A stretch of 64,000 nt of DNA from Cognatiyoonia sediminum (GCF_900129845.1 NZ_FQXB01000001.1:496001-560000), one strand, 5' to 3'. Positions 37,495 to 45,235 are shown, numbered from the stretch's first letter. Numbers and translations: made by a program. Notes: a model not told the origin generated them from the letters alone.

Positions 37495-37855
37495 AAAGGT
37501 CAGGTATCGGAAACAAACAGTTTCCAAAAAAACCGACGAACCTGTCCCTTTAGACAATTGGCGGAATCGACCGTATTCCGTACATCCATACATGTAAGTT
37601 GTTCATGGTTACCAAGTTCAGTTGTGTTTTAACGAGTGACCATTCTGTTTCCCGCACGTTGCGGGGTGTTGAACGAGTAAGCCGAGTTTCGGCAACGTGT
37701 AACGAGTATGCTGCGTGTGCTGCAGCAGTGTTAAACGGTTTAGTGTGGCAGTGTCCGTGGGGTCTGATGCTGTTGGTTAATCTGACGCTTGTGTGTGTGA
37801 GCGAACGATCCGGATTAAAAGGGCGTCCTGCCTCTCAGGGCGCCCTTTAACTTTT
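37495..37855 (+). ncRNA. Candidate structured RNA between ndk and the DUF4112 gene
   Basis: This 516-nt gap has no credible gene. It contains a branched stem at 37495-37551: AAAGG and CAGGT on the left pair with ACCTG and CCTTT on the right, enclosing GGAAAC-AAACA-GTTTCC. Three hairpins follow: CCCGCA-CGT-TGCGGG (37651-37665), GCCGA-GTT-TCGGC (37681-37693) and GCTGC...GCAGC (37710-37726). The motif AACGAGT occurs three times before them (37631, 37672, 37701), each soon after GTGT. It ends in a 13-bp terminator. This could be a free small RNA or a long ndk 3' end. No family is recognised, and the 5' end is a guess. Confidence 0.45.
37818..37855. terminator. Strong bidirectional terminator
   Basis: A 13-bp stem pairs AAAGGGCG-TCCTG (37818-37830) with CAGGG-CGCCCTTT (37836-37848), loop CCTCT. 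AACTTTT follows on the plus strand, and TTTTAATCC on the minus strand. It serves the candidate RNA on one side and the DUF4112 gene on the other. Confidence 0.85.
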
Positions 37856-37857
37856 CT

Positions 37858-38259
37858 TCATGCCATTTGCAGACATTTTGGTTGGCGTGTGACTTCATAG
37901 GCTTGTGCAGCCTGTTTGTTCAGTTTGCGTTCAAGCGCCCGATAGTTTCGGATGTTTGAGTTGTAGACCACGTCGAAAACGTCACCGATGATCGGGATCG
38001 AATCAATTAGCAGGTCGACGACCGTGTTGCTGATCATATAGGCCAAAGCGCCCGGCGTCGCGCCAAGCTGTTTCGCTTTGTAGATCATGTACACGGACGG
38101 GGCGACGGCCATAGTGTCACCGACGATCGGGATAAGTCCGAAAAAGTTGTCGAGGCCCACAGATATATTTGTGCCTGGAATGTAGAATAAAGCGTCCATC
38201 CGCCAGGCAATGACGCGCAGTTTCTTAAGTTCATAGTCGATGTCTTGCTCAATGTTCAT
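37858..38259 (-). CDS. DUF4112 domain membrane protein
   Basis: 133 residues from ATG 38259 (an in-frame GTG at 38274 is less likely). The pattern RMDALFYIPGTNISVGLDNFFGLIPIVGD, with two Gly/Pro-rich membrane segments and a second IPIIGDVFDVVYNSN, is the DUF4112 signature. The function is unknown. The basic C-terminus faces the cytosol by charge. It ends at the strong terminator. Confidence 0.85.
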   Translation of the reverse strand: MNIEQDIDYELKKLRVIAWRMDALFYIPGTNISVGLDNFFGLIPIVGDTMAVAPSVYMIYKAKQLGATPGALAYMISNTVVDLLIDSIPIIGDVFDVVYNSNIRNYRALERKLNKQAAQAYEVTRQPKCLQMA

Positions 38260-38300
38260 GGTGTTAACATACACTATGAGCGGTCAAATGTGAAGGGTAT

Positions 38301-38630
38301 TTACTTTGAAGCTTTGATGACACCGATTTCGTTGAGCATACGTTCTAGATCGGATTGATCCTGATCGAAATGAGACGCCTTGAGCGCATCGAACTTTTTG
38401 CGAAGCGCTTTTTTCTCGTTGCCTTTGCAGTCATTCCAAGGGCGCCCTTGTAAGGCCATATGCAAAACGTAGTAACCAATGAAATGTGGTTTCGTGCCGT
38501 TCTCAAGCAAACGGGCATAGGCGGCGTCGGCTCCAAGGTCTCGCAATTCCTCGGCAGTCTTGATGCCAACAGCGATCAAGGACTCTTCGAAGGCGGGGCC
38601 GATATTGCGGATGGTGGTCAGGGCAGCCAT
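38301..38630 (-). CDS. TfoX C-terminal domain protein
   Basis: 109 residues. TTIRNIGPAFEESLIAVGIKTAEELRDLGA matches the TfoX/Sxy C-terminal domain, a helix-hairpin-helix-like fold. The N-terminal TfoX domain is absent, so this is a stand-alone C-domain protein. The full protein controls competence in gammaproteobacteria; a role here is unknown. Confidence 0.8.
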   Translation of the reverse strand: MAALTTIRNIGPAFEESLIAVGIKTAEELRDLGADAAYARLLENGTKPHFIGYYVLHMALQGRPWNDCKGNEKKALRKKFDALKASHFDQDQSDLERMLNEIGVIKASK

Positions 38631-38738
38631 AGCTTCAAATTAGCCGTGACACCAAAAAAGGACCAGTGGGGACAGCGCTCGATCGGGAGGAAAATCGAGG
38701 CGTCACCCGCTGGCCAAAGCGCGGTAAGGTTGGTGGCT

Positions 38739-38852
38739 CTAGATACTCGCGTAGTCCGTGAAGACGGGTTTTTCAGCTTTTACTGGTGGTGTTGCACGCA
38801 CAGGAGTGGGTGTTTTCACAGGTGCTGGCTTAGGAGGTTGTGCCGATGCCAT
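38739..38852 (-). CDS. Possible 37-residue proline-rich peptide
   Basis: A short frame from ATG 38852 encodes a Pro/Lys/Thr/Val-rich peptide (SAQPPKPAPVKTPTPV...) ending DYASI. A good Shine-Dalgarno (TAAGGA) lies 8 nt upstream. It occupies the 354-nt gap between the TfoX-C and HD-domain genes, where I see nothing else. The bias could be chance, so it is listed with low confidence and without function. Confidence 0.3.
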   Translation of the reverse strand: MASAQPPKPAPVKTPTPVRATPPVKAEKPVFTDYASI

Positions 38853-38984
38853 GTCGCTTGTCCTTAACTGCCTCAAATTCGGTGTCCCGCGCGCCTCTTT
38901 TTGGGCGATAGGAAACGATTCCACGACTTTTTGGCCGGATTTAGGGTGAATTAAGGCAAGAATGTGACGGAAGGGCTGGAATCG

Positions 38985-39566
38985 CTACGTGTTTGTTTCG
39001 AACCAAGCATCAATGCGGTTTTTGAGAACATCCCAAATCGCAGGCGCCCCGCGCTTGACTTTCACCGCCACGCGGCGTTCGAGCTTTTCTTGATCCACAT
39101 CGTATTCATGCCAACTGCCGCCGCCGGATTCCAGATTGGCGATGACGGGCTGAACCCGATCAATCGACTTCGCAAATATCGCATCATCGGTTTCCGCCGC
39201 TTCAAATTCGTCCCAAAGCGCACGGAACCCGTCGCGTTGGTCCTTCGGCAAGAGGCCGAAGATGCGATCGGCTGCAGCTTTTTCGACTTTTTCCATTTCG
39301 ACCGGATCATGGTCGCCGTGGATCGGGTTGTCGCCGGCGTCGATCTCAACGATGTCGTGCAAAAGAAGCATCTTTATCACACGGTCGACATTTATAGGAC
39401 GATTTGCGTGTTCTGCGAGGGTCAGAACATATAGCGAAATGTGCCAACTGTGCTCCGCTGAATTCTCTTTTCGCGAGCCATCGTTGAGTGTCGTCCCGCG
39501 CGTGACTGATTTGAGTTTGTCCGCCTCGTTCAGAAAAGCCAATTGTTGTTCGATCCGTGAGGTCAT
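38985..39566 (-). CDS. HD-domain hydrolase, YfbR-like
   Basis: 193 residues from ATG 39566, which overlaps the stop of the preceding gene (ATGA). The metal ligands appear in EHSWHISLYVL near 37 and LLHDIVEIDAGDNP near 69. Members of this family of HD proteins act as 5'-deoxynucleotidases or related phosphohydrolases in the cytosol. The frame runs open to 39662, but the longer start is not supported. The substrate is uncertain. Confidence 0.85.
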   Translation of the reverse strand: MTSRIEQQLAFLNEADKLKSVTRGTTLNDGSRKENSAEHSWHISLYVLTLAEHANRPINVDRVIKMLLLHDIVEIDAGDNPIHGDHDPVEMEKVEKAAADRIFGLLPKDQRDGFRALWDEFEAAETDDAIFAKSIDRVQPVIANLESGGGSWHEYDVDQEKLERRVAVKVKRGAPAIWDVLKNRIDAWFETNT

Positions 39567-40027
39567 GAGGGGAACTGGCTCTTCATTTTGGCGGTGGAAG
39601 GGATGCGATCTGGATGAATTAGCAGCTTTGTAAAGAACTGACTGTCCGGAAAGCCGTCCCATGGGTAGAGCCCGTGACAGGCGTTTACGAAGGCTTCCAA
39701 GATAGCAGGATCATGGACTGTTAGGTTCTCAAAGTTCGAGGCCACTGCCTTTTCCAAATCAAACACGCGTTCTAACGCTGGCACAGCTTCAAACCCGACC
39801 GTTTGCCAAGTCCCATCGGTCAATGACGCGGTCTGGGTCAGCACTAATGCAATGGCTTCAGAATAATGAATAGGGGACGGGGGCCAATCTGGCGCGGATT
39901 TGAGCAAGGTCAAAATGCAAAGAACCGTGCCCTCAGGCGTATCCTTTGCATTTACCACCTGACCGACGGCGAAGTCGCCGTCCATCAAGGGGATCAGAAA
40001 AATGTCAGCCAGCTGCGGGGGCTGCAT
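39563..40027 (-). CDS. Unassigned protein with Imm26-like N-terminus
   Basis: 154 residues. The start (QLADIFLIPLMDGDFAVGQVVNAK) resembles the first strands of the Imm26/phosphotriesterase-like small barrel family. The rest (ALERVFDLEKAV..., LYPWDGFPDSQFFTKLL) I cannot place. No toxin gene lies near, so immunity is not implied. It overlaps the next gene by 4 nt and the previous by 23 nt, so it is coupled within a small operon. Confidence 0.65.
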   Translation of the reverse strand: MQPPQLADIFLIPLMDGDFAVGQVVNAKDTPEGTVLCILTLLKSAPDWPPSPIHYSEAIALVLTQTASLTDGTWQTVGFEAVPALERVFDLEKAVASNFENLTVHDPAILEAFVNACHGLYPWDGFPDSQFFTKLLIHPDRIPSTAKMKSQFPS

Positions 40028-40244
40028 CAGCGCTCCGCTTTTTGCGCGACTCGTCTATCATTTCTTTGGCGCGTGCTTCAGCGCGGCGCACACGAATGCC
40101 AGTGAGATAGGCTTCTTCCAGAGATTGCGAAGACGCGCCCAGCATCGTGGCGATGCGGTCGACCAGTTTTTCGTCGCCTGATGCTGCGGCCTCGGCCAGA
40201 GCCTCATCCGCCAATGCCATGCCCATATCGTCAATAAAGCTCAT
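40005..40244 (-). CDS. Small conserved-looking protein of unknown function
   Basis: 79 residues, helical, with an Ala/Glu-rich N-half (ADEALAEAAASGDEKLVDRIATML) and a basic C-half. It overlaps both neighbours (1 nt with the hydrolase, 23 nt with the Imm26-like gene), which argues that it is translated. I do not recognise a family. Confidence 0.65.
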   Translation of the reverse strand: MSFIDDMGMALADEALAEAAASGDEKLVDRIATMLGASSQSLEEAYLTGIRVRRAEARAKEMIDESRKKRSADAAPAAG

Positions 40245-40897
40245 TAGCGTGTATTCTCTGTCAAACGGCGGCGGACGTAAGCTTGCACGTTTTCAATCAT
40301 CGGATCCATGTAAGGATCTTCAAAGAAGTGCCCGGCGCCTTCCATCTCGGTGTGCGTGATGGTGATACCTTTTTGCTCATGCAGCTTGTTCACAAGGTTG
40401 ACCGTATCGGCTGGTGGCGCGACGCGGTCGTTGGAGCCGTTGATGATCAAGCCAGAAGACGGGCAGGGCGCGAGGAAGCTGAAATCATACATATTGGCTG
40501 GTGGGGAGACAGAGATGAACCCTGTGATCTCAGGCCGCCGCATCAAGAGCTGCATTCCGATCCAAGCGCCGAAGGAGAAACCGGCGACCCAGCAATGCTT
40601 TGAATTGGAATTCATGGATTGCAGGTAGTCGAGGGCGGACGCCGCATCGGACAGTTCACCAACGCCTTGATCATATTCGCCTTGGCTGCGTCCAACACCG
40701 CGGAAATTGAAGCGCAGGCAGGTGAAGCCCATCTCGTGAAACGCGTAGTGCAGATTGTAGACGACACGGTTGTTCATCGTGCCGCCAAACTGCGGATGCG
40801 GGTGCAAGATGATTGCAATTGGTGCGTCACGGTCTCTTTGCGGGTGATAGCGACCTTCGAGGCGGCCTTCTGGGCCAGGAAAAATGACTTCAGGCAT
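40244..40897 (-). CDS. Alpha/beta hydrolase
   Basis: 217 residues. The nucleophile elbow is GFSFGAW near 106; HPHPQFGGTMNNRVV near 32 holds the oxyanion loop; GSNDRVAPP near 155 and GAGHFFED near 188 supply Asp and His. It resembles the OsmC-associated or dienelactone-type small hydrolases common in alphaproteobacteria. It is divergent from iscR and first of a run of minus-strand genes. Substrate unknown. Confidence 0.85.
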   Translation of the reverse strand: MPEVIFPGPEGRLEGRYHPQRDRDAPIAIILHPHPQFGGTMNNRVVYNLHYAFHEMGFTCLRFNFRGVGRSQGEYDQGVGELSDAASALDYLQSMNSNSKHCWVAGFSFGAWIGMQLLMRRPEITGFISVSPPANMYDFSFLAPCPSSGLIINGSNDRVAPPADTVNLVNKLHEQKGITITHTEMEGAGHFFEDPYMDPMIENVQAYVRRRLTENTR

Positions 40898-40948
40898 TGT
40901 GATCCATCAGTTTGATACCCAGATTCTTGACAGAAAGAGTCGGGCAAA

Positions 40949-40963
40949 TTAGAAAGGTTCTAA
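40949..40963. promoter_or_regulatory. Possible Irr-type iron control element
   Basis: TTAGAA-agg-TTCTAA is a perfect 6-bp inverted repeat with a 3-nt spacer, flanked by A/T. I recall this as the shape of the Irr iron control element of alphaproteobacteria. It lies about 95 nt before iscR, and suf operons are known Irr targets in the group. Confidence 0.45.
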
Positions 40964-40991
40964 ATTCAGCGCAGATGTGCTAAATCTGGTT

Positions 40992-41030
40992 TCAATTGAC
41001 CTAATCAGCCGCGCCGGAAAGGTCAATTGA
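40992..41030. promoter_or_regulatory. 11-bp inverted repeat before iscR
   Basis: TCAATTGACCT (40992-41002) and its exact complement AGGTCAATTGA (41020-41030) are separated by 17 nt. It may be an operator pair for IscR or another factor, or an RNA hairpin in the leader, since it ends 26 nt before the iscR start. Confidence 0.45.
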
Positions 41031-41056
41031 ATTGAGAATCGTTGTGAGGGAACACC

Positions 41057-41515
41057 GTGAAGCTGAGTACTAAAGGCCGCTATGCGATGGTTGCGCTTAC
41101 CGATATTGCGATGCAACCCGAAACCGCCTTGGTGAACCTAACCGAAATTTCCAAGCGGCAGGACATTTCTCTGGCCTATCTTGAGCAACTTTTTGTGAAG
41201 TTGCGCCGTGCGGATCTTGTTGTGTCTGTCCGTGGTCCCGGTGGAGGGTATCGGTTGTCAAGACCTGCGTCGGATATTCGCGTGGCGGAAATCCTTGAAG
41301 CCGTGGATGAAACTGTGAGCGCAATGCACAAAGGCGGTGGGGCAACTGGGGCGGAATCAGGAAGCCGCGCGCAATCTCTAACCAACCGTTTGTGGGAAGG
41401 CTTGTCTGCACATGTCTATGTTTTCCTTCATCAAGCGCGTTTGTCAGATGTCGTCGAGAATGATCTAGCGCCTTGCCCCGCTGTTCCGGCCTTGTTTGAA
41501 GTTGTGGACGAATGA
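41057..41515 (+). CDS. iscR: Rrf2-family iron-sulfur regulator IscR
   Basis: 152 residues from GTG 41057, with GAGGGAA upstream. The N-terminal winged helix (LSTKGRYAMVALTDIA, SLAYLEQLFVKLRRADLVVSVRGPGGGYRL) is typical of Rrf2 regulators. The three cysteines that bind the [2Fe-2S] cluster in E. coli IscR (92, 98, 104) are all missing: that stretch reads KGGGATGAESGSRAQS. One Cys remains, at about 140. Rhodobacter sphaeroides IscR is known to have a single cysteine and an unusual cluster, so this fits the group. It heads the Fe-S assembly operon and probably represses it when clusters are plentiful. Confidence 0.93.
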   Translation: MKLSTKGRYAMVALTDIAMQPETALVNLTEISKRQDISLAYLEQLFVKLRRADLVVSVRGPGGGYRLSRPASDIRVAEILEAVDETVSAMHKGGGATGAESGSRAQSLTNRLWEGLSAHVYVFLHQARLSDVVENDLAPCPAVPALFEVVDE

Positions 41516-41538
41516 TGGGGGTCGTGTTCTTGCTGGTG

Positions 41539-41607
41539 AAAAAAGGGGGTGCTGCCCCCTTCGGCCTGCGGCCGTCATCCCCCGAGGTATTTTCGGCAAG
41601 AGGAAAG
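41539..41607. repeat. Palindromic element between iscR and the desulfurase gene
   Basis: A hairpin GGGGG-TGCTG-CCCCC (41545-41559) with an A run before it and TT after, then CGGC...GCCG (41562-41574), then CCCCCGAGGTATTTTCGGC. From memory, this sequence type recurs in intergenic regions of Rhodobacteraceae genomes. It may act as a partial attenuator within the operon. Confidence 0.4.
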
Positions 41608-41614
41608 CTGTAAG

Positions 41615-42649
41615 GTGTCTCGCGTCTATTTGGATCATAATGCAACGACGCCATTAAGGGCTGAAGCGCGTTCCGCGATGATTGCTGCTATGGATGTGGC
41701 GGGAAATCCGTCGTCTGTGCATGCGGAAGGTCGTGCAGCGAAAGGCATATTGGAAAAGGCGCGCCAGCAGGTTGCGGCGGCGACAGGTGCGGGGAACGCA
41801 GATATTGTCTTTACGTCTGGAGCGACGGAAGCTGCCGCTTTGGCGTTTGGTGGACGTGGCTTGTTGGCTTCTGTGATGGAGCATGAGGCAGTATTGGCGT
41901 GGTGCGCACCATCTTTGCAGGTGAGTGGTGTTTCGGTCCAAGTGCGTGAACCTGAAGCCTCAACGCTTCAATTGGCAAATTCTGAAACAGGTATTCTTCA
42001 GTCTTTGCCAAAAGGATTGGCGGTTTCGGATGTCACGCAAGCGGTCGGAAAAATTCCGGTAGCTTACAGTTGGTCGGGCGTCGAGATGATGTTTTTGTCG
42101 GCTCACAAGTTTGGCGGACCGAAGGGGGTTGGCGCTTTGATTCTCCCTCAGGGCCATGATTTGACGGCACAACTGCGCGGCGGTGGTCAGGAGATGGGTC
42201 GGCGATCTGGTACCGAAAACATCATTGGAATTGCCGGAATGGGGGCTGCCATTGAGGCTGCGGATAAGGCTCTTTCTGACGGTCAAATGGATCGACTTGC
42301 GCAATTTAGAAATATTCTAGAAAAGGCCATTGAGGATGCGGTGCCGGATACTATTTTTGTAGGGAAAGGTGCTGAACGGCTGCCAAATACGAGCTGTTTC
42401 ATTTCCCCCGGTTGGAAGGGCGAAACGCAAGTTATGGCGATGGATTTGGCAGGTTTTGCTGTTTCAGCTGGATCGGCCTGTTCATCGGGAAAAGTGAAGG
42501 CAAGCAAGGTTTTGCAGGCTTTGGGCTATTCGAACGAGGATGCGAGTTGCGCTGTTCGCGTCTCGCTCGGGGTCGAGACGACAGAAGATGATGTGCTTCG
42601 GTTCGCCGAAGCCTGGACAAAGAAAAGACTGGGTCGCCGCGCTGCATAG
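41615..42649 (+). CDS. iscS: Cysteine desulfurase, IscS/NifS type
   Basis: 344 residues from GTG 41615, which follows GAGGAAAG. It starts [13 protein letters not shown], has the PLP lysine in [14 protein letters not shown] at about 165, and the catalytic loop [11 protein letters not shown] with Cys at about 289. Class I desulfurases take sulfur from cysteine to form a protein persulfide for Fe-S clusters and tRNA thiolation. The window also has a class II enzyme (sufS) at the end of this operon. The upstream frame from 41549 runs through the palindromic element and is dropped. Confidence 0.92.
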   Translation: MSRVYLDHNATTPLRAEARSAMIAAMDVAGNPSSVHAEGRAAKGILEKARQQVAAATGAGNADIVFTSGATEAAALAFGGRGLLASVMEHEAVLAWCAPSLQVSGVSVQVREPEASTLQLANSETGILQSLPKGLAVSDVTQAVGKIPVAYSWSGVEMMFLSAHKFGGPKGVGALILPQGHDLTAQLRGGGQEMGRRSGTENIIGIAGMGAAIEAADKALSDGQMDRLAQFRNILEKAIEDAVPDTIFVGKGAERLPNTSCFISPGWKGETQVMAMDLAGFAVSAGSACSSGKVKASKVLQALGYSNEDASCAVRVSLGVETTEDDVLRFAEAWTKKRLGRRAA

Positions 42650-42675
42650 GCGGTGTGGAGAGAGGACGAGAGAAG

Positions 42676-44199
42676 ATGGCTGCATTGGATCAAATGGACG
42701 TCAAAGACGGTGTCGATCAGGAAACGGTTGACGCGGTTGCGGAACTGTCCGGGACCTACAAATATGGTTGGGAAACCGAGATCGAGATGGAGTACGCGCC
42801 AAAAGGCGTAAATCCAGACATCGTTCGGTTGATTTCGTCCAAGAACGATGAGCCGGAGTGGATGACGGAATGGCGCCTTTCCGCTTTTGAGCGTTGGGAA
42901 AAGATCGAAGAGCCAACATGGGCGATGGTGGATTATCCTGATATCGATTTTCAGGACATTTACTATTATGCCCGCCCGAAAAGCATGGAAGAGAAGCCGA
43001 AATCCTTGGATGAGGTCGATCCTAAGCTGCTGGCGACTTACGAAAAGCTTGGTATTCCGCTAAAGGAACAGATGATCCTTGCTGGTGTTGAGGGCGCTGA
43101 AGATGCGCCGTCCGAAGGGCGTAAGGTTGCCGTAGATGCTGTCTTTGACTCCGTGTCTGTTGGAACGACTTTTCAGGAGGAATTGAAGAAAGCAGGCGTG
43201 ATCTTCTGCTCGATCTCGGAGGCGATCAAAGAGCATCCTGAGTTGGTGAAGAAATACCTTGGGACAGTGGTGCCACCTTCGGATAATTTTTATGCGACTT
43301 TGAATTCTGCTGTCTTCTCTGACGGATCTTTTGTTTATGTCCCGCCCGGTGTGCGCTGCCCGATGGAATTATCGACGTATTTCCGCATCAATGCGGAGAA
43401 CACAGGGCAGTTTGAGCGGACGTTGATCATTGCTGATAAGGGATCGTATGTGTCGTATCTTGAAGGCTGCACAGCACCTCAGCGTGATACGGCGCAGCTT
43501 CACGCGGCTGTTGTGGAAATCATCATCGAAGAAGATGCGGAGGTGAAATACTCCACCGTTCAAAACTGGTTCCCTGGCGATGAGAATGGCAACGGCGGGA
43601 TTTATAACTTCGTGACCAAGCGGGCCGACTGCCGCGGCGCGCGGTCAAAGGTGATGTGGACACAGGTGGAGACAGGTTCCGCTGTAACTTGGAAATACCC
43701 GAGCTGCATTCTGCGTGGCGATGACAGTCAAGGTGAATTCTATTCCATCGCGATCGCGAACAACTATCAACAGGCCGACACCGGCACAAAGATGGTTCAT
43801 CTTGGGAAGAACACCAAATCTCGGATCGTTTCTAAAGGGATCAGTGCTGGCAAGGCACAAAATACCTACCGCGGATTGGTGTCGATGCACCTGAAAGCCA
43901 AGGATAGCCGGAACTACACACAGTGTGATTCACTTCTGATTGGTGACAAATGCGGGGCGCATACGGTTCCTTATATCGAGGTGAAGAATAACTCTTCGCG
44001 TGTGGAGCATGAGGCGACAACTTCCAAGGTTGACGACGATCAGCTGTTCTATTGCCGGTCGCGTGGCATGGATGAGGAAGAAGCCGTTGCCTTGGTTGTG
44101 AATGGGTTCTGCAAAGAGGTGCTCCAAGCACTTCCAATGGAATTTGCTATGGAAGCTCAAGCACTTGTGGCGATTTCTTTGGAAGGGTCTGTTGGCTAA
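42676..44199 (+). CDS. sufB: Fe-S cluster assembly protein SufB
   Basis: 507 residues from ATG 42676. It matches SufB end to end: [16 protein letters not shown] near 40, the beta-helix core, and the terminal [22 protein letters not shown]. SufB, SufC and SufD form the scaffold complex on which clusters are built. The stop overlaps the start of the next small gene (TAATG). Confidence 0.97.
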   Translation: MAALDQMDVKDGVDQETVDAVAELSGTYKYGWETEIEMEYAPKGVNPDIVRLISSKNDEPEWMTEWRLSAFERWEKIEEPTWAMVDYPDIDFQDIYYYARPKSMEEKPKSLDEVDPKLLATYEKLGIPLKEQMILAGVEGAEDAPSEGRKVAVDAVFDSVSVGTTFQEELKKAGVIFCSISEAIKEHPELVKKYLGTVVPPSDNFYATLNSAVFSDGSFVYVPPGVRCPMELSTYFRINAENTGQFERTLIIADKGSYVSYLEGCTAPQRDTAQLHAAVVEIIIEEDAEVKYSTVQNWFPGDENGNGGIYNFVTKRADCRGARSKVMWTQVETGSAVTWKYPSCILRGDDSQGEFYSIAIANNYQQADTGTKMVHLGKNTKSRIVSKGISAGKAQNTYRGLVSMHLKAKDSRNYTQCDSLLIGDKCGAHTVPYIEVKNNSSRVEHEATTSKVDDDQLFYCRSRGMDEEEAVALVVNGFCKEVLQALPMEFAMEAQALVAISLEGSVG

Positions 44200-44429
44200 T
44201 GGACGATCGCTCCACCCCAAATACGCTTGAGGAAAAGGCAGGCCAGCTTCAGCATCTTTTGCTGAATTGGCTGCTTCCGATTGCGTCTGTGGTGACACTG
44301 ATTTCCATCTGGATTGCGGTGTCGCGCGGGTGGGAGCGTGGATCAATCGTTACCGTGGTGATTTTGATCTGTGCTTTCTTCATTGCGCGGTCATTTTATC
44401 ACTTCTCGAAAAAGCAGTTTAGCAAATGA
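44199..44429 (+). CDS. Small membrane protein inside the suf operon, 76 residues
   Basis: Two membrane helices (about 21-43 and 49-66) with a basic end (FYHFSKKQFSK). It starts inside the sufB stop and overlaps the next gene by 4 nt (ATGA). I know no family. Its place between sufB and sufC suggests a link to cluster assembly or just shared expression. Confidence 0.75.
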   Translation: MDDRSTPNTLEEKAGQLQHLLLNWLLPIASVVTLISIWIAVSRGWERGSIVTVVILICAFFIARSFYHFSKKQFSK

Positions 44430-44605
44430 CTCGGTTCATGTGGGTATCTGCGTTTATGACGGGCCTGTTCTGCGCCGGATTCGCAGCCGTCGTAGACGCA
44501 TTGACCGACCAGCTGATGGTTTGGCAAGTCATTGCTTTGGCGGCACTTTCTGGAACTTTGGGTTCACTCTTTGCCCAAGTGGTTTTGGGGAGAAGTGGAA
44601 AGTGA
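44426..44605 (+). CDS. Small membrane protein inside the suf operon, 59 residues
   Basis: 59 residues, missed by a 60-codon cut-off. Two hydrophobic stretches (MWVSAFMTGLFCAGFAAVV and VWQVIALAALSGTLGSLFA) suggest a two-helix hairpin in the inner membrane. ATG 44426 overlaps the previous stop (ATGA), so it is coupled. Unknown function. Confidence 0.7.
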   Translation: MTRFMWVSAFMTGLFCAGFAAVVDALTDQLMVWQVIALAALSGTLGSLFAQVVLGRSGK

Positions 44606-44708
44606 ACAGAACATCACTAAATCGCCGAAGCCTAGCCCTGACGACGCCCAAGTCTCGCCCAAATCCACGTCCATATGGAAAGTGGGGCGTAGTAGGTATG
44701 ACCGGTGA
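44595..44708 (+). CDS. Possible 37-residue ORF bridging two suf-operon genes
   Basis: A frame from GTG 44595 to TGA 44708 would encode ESEQNITKSPKPSPDD... ending VGRSRYDR. It exactly fills the gap between the 59-residue and the 175-residue membrane proteins and overlaps both (11 nt; TGATG). The start has GGGGAG but with too short a spacing, so translation is doubtful. The alternative is a non-coding 100-nt gap. Confidence 0.35.
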   Translation: MESEQNITKSPKPSPDDAQVSPKSTSIWKVGRSRYDR

Positions 44709-45235
44709 TGGAAGATCAGGTCTCGTATTTTCAGGCGCGCATCAAACGGATCAACGATCCGAAGAATACGTCGTACCTCGATCCAGAAACCGGAATGCGT
44801 ATTCCCAAACGCATTTCCAAGCAGATCATCAAGACCAACAACAGTGCCCGAACAGAACAGAAAGCCGGTCTGGGATCGGTTTTGCTGTCGGTGGCCTTGG
44901 GCTTCCTTGCATTGATCGCGGCTCGTTATATTCGGTTCGAACTGGTCGGCATTTCCAACGATGCGACCGATCCTGCGACGCTGGCCGCTATGGACGCAGG
45001 ATTGGCAGCTATGATTGTATTCTTCATCGGCGGGGTGCTCAAACACAAGTCGTTGCGGCATATGATGGCGCAGGTGTGCGGGATCGCCGTTATGCTTGTG
45101 ACCATGCACAATCTGGTGTGGTTCTTTCCCGCAGAATTCGCTCAGGCGTTCAGCCAAGATTATGTGGAGCAGGTGACGCAAACGACTGCACCGCTCTCCA
45201 TCCACTTCAACGGCGAGACGATCGTTTCGCTCTAG
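44708..45235 (+). CDS. Membrane protein of unknown function in the suf operon
   Basis: 175 residues from ATG 44708 (an adjacent GTG at 44705 is possible). About 50 charged residues (DQVSYFQARIKRINDPKN...) are followed by three hydrophobic segments near 55-75, 95-115 and 120-142. I recognise no family. A 324-residue frame overlaps it in another phase; that one has no membrane pattern and looks like a shadow. Confidence 0.75.
   Translation: MEDQVSYFQARIKRINDPKNTSYLDPETGMRIPKRISKQIIKTNNSARTEQKAGLGSVLLSVALGFLALIAARYIRFELVGISNDATDPATLAAMDAGLAAMIVFFIGGVLKHKSLRHMMAQVCGIAVMLVTMHNLVWFFPAEFAQAFSQDYVEQVTQTTAPLSIHFNGETIVSL

Noticed and set aside
37509-37525. GGAAAC-AAACA-GTTTCC as a terminator
   Set aside because: On the plus strand it is followed by A, not T, and on the minus strand the T run precedes the stem. 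It is a structural hairpin rather than a terminator.
37599-37850. 83-residue open frame downstream of ndk
   Set aside because: Its composition is odd (many Cys, Val, Arg), it runs into the terminator stem, and it overlaps the three hairpins. A non-coding RNA explains the region better.
39563-40027. Toxin-immunity system around the Imm26-like gene
   Set aside because: No toxin, secretion or polymorphic-toxin gene is nearby, and the neighbours look like housekeeping enzymes.
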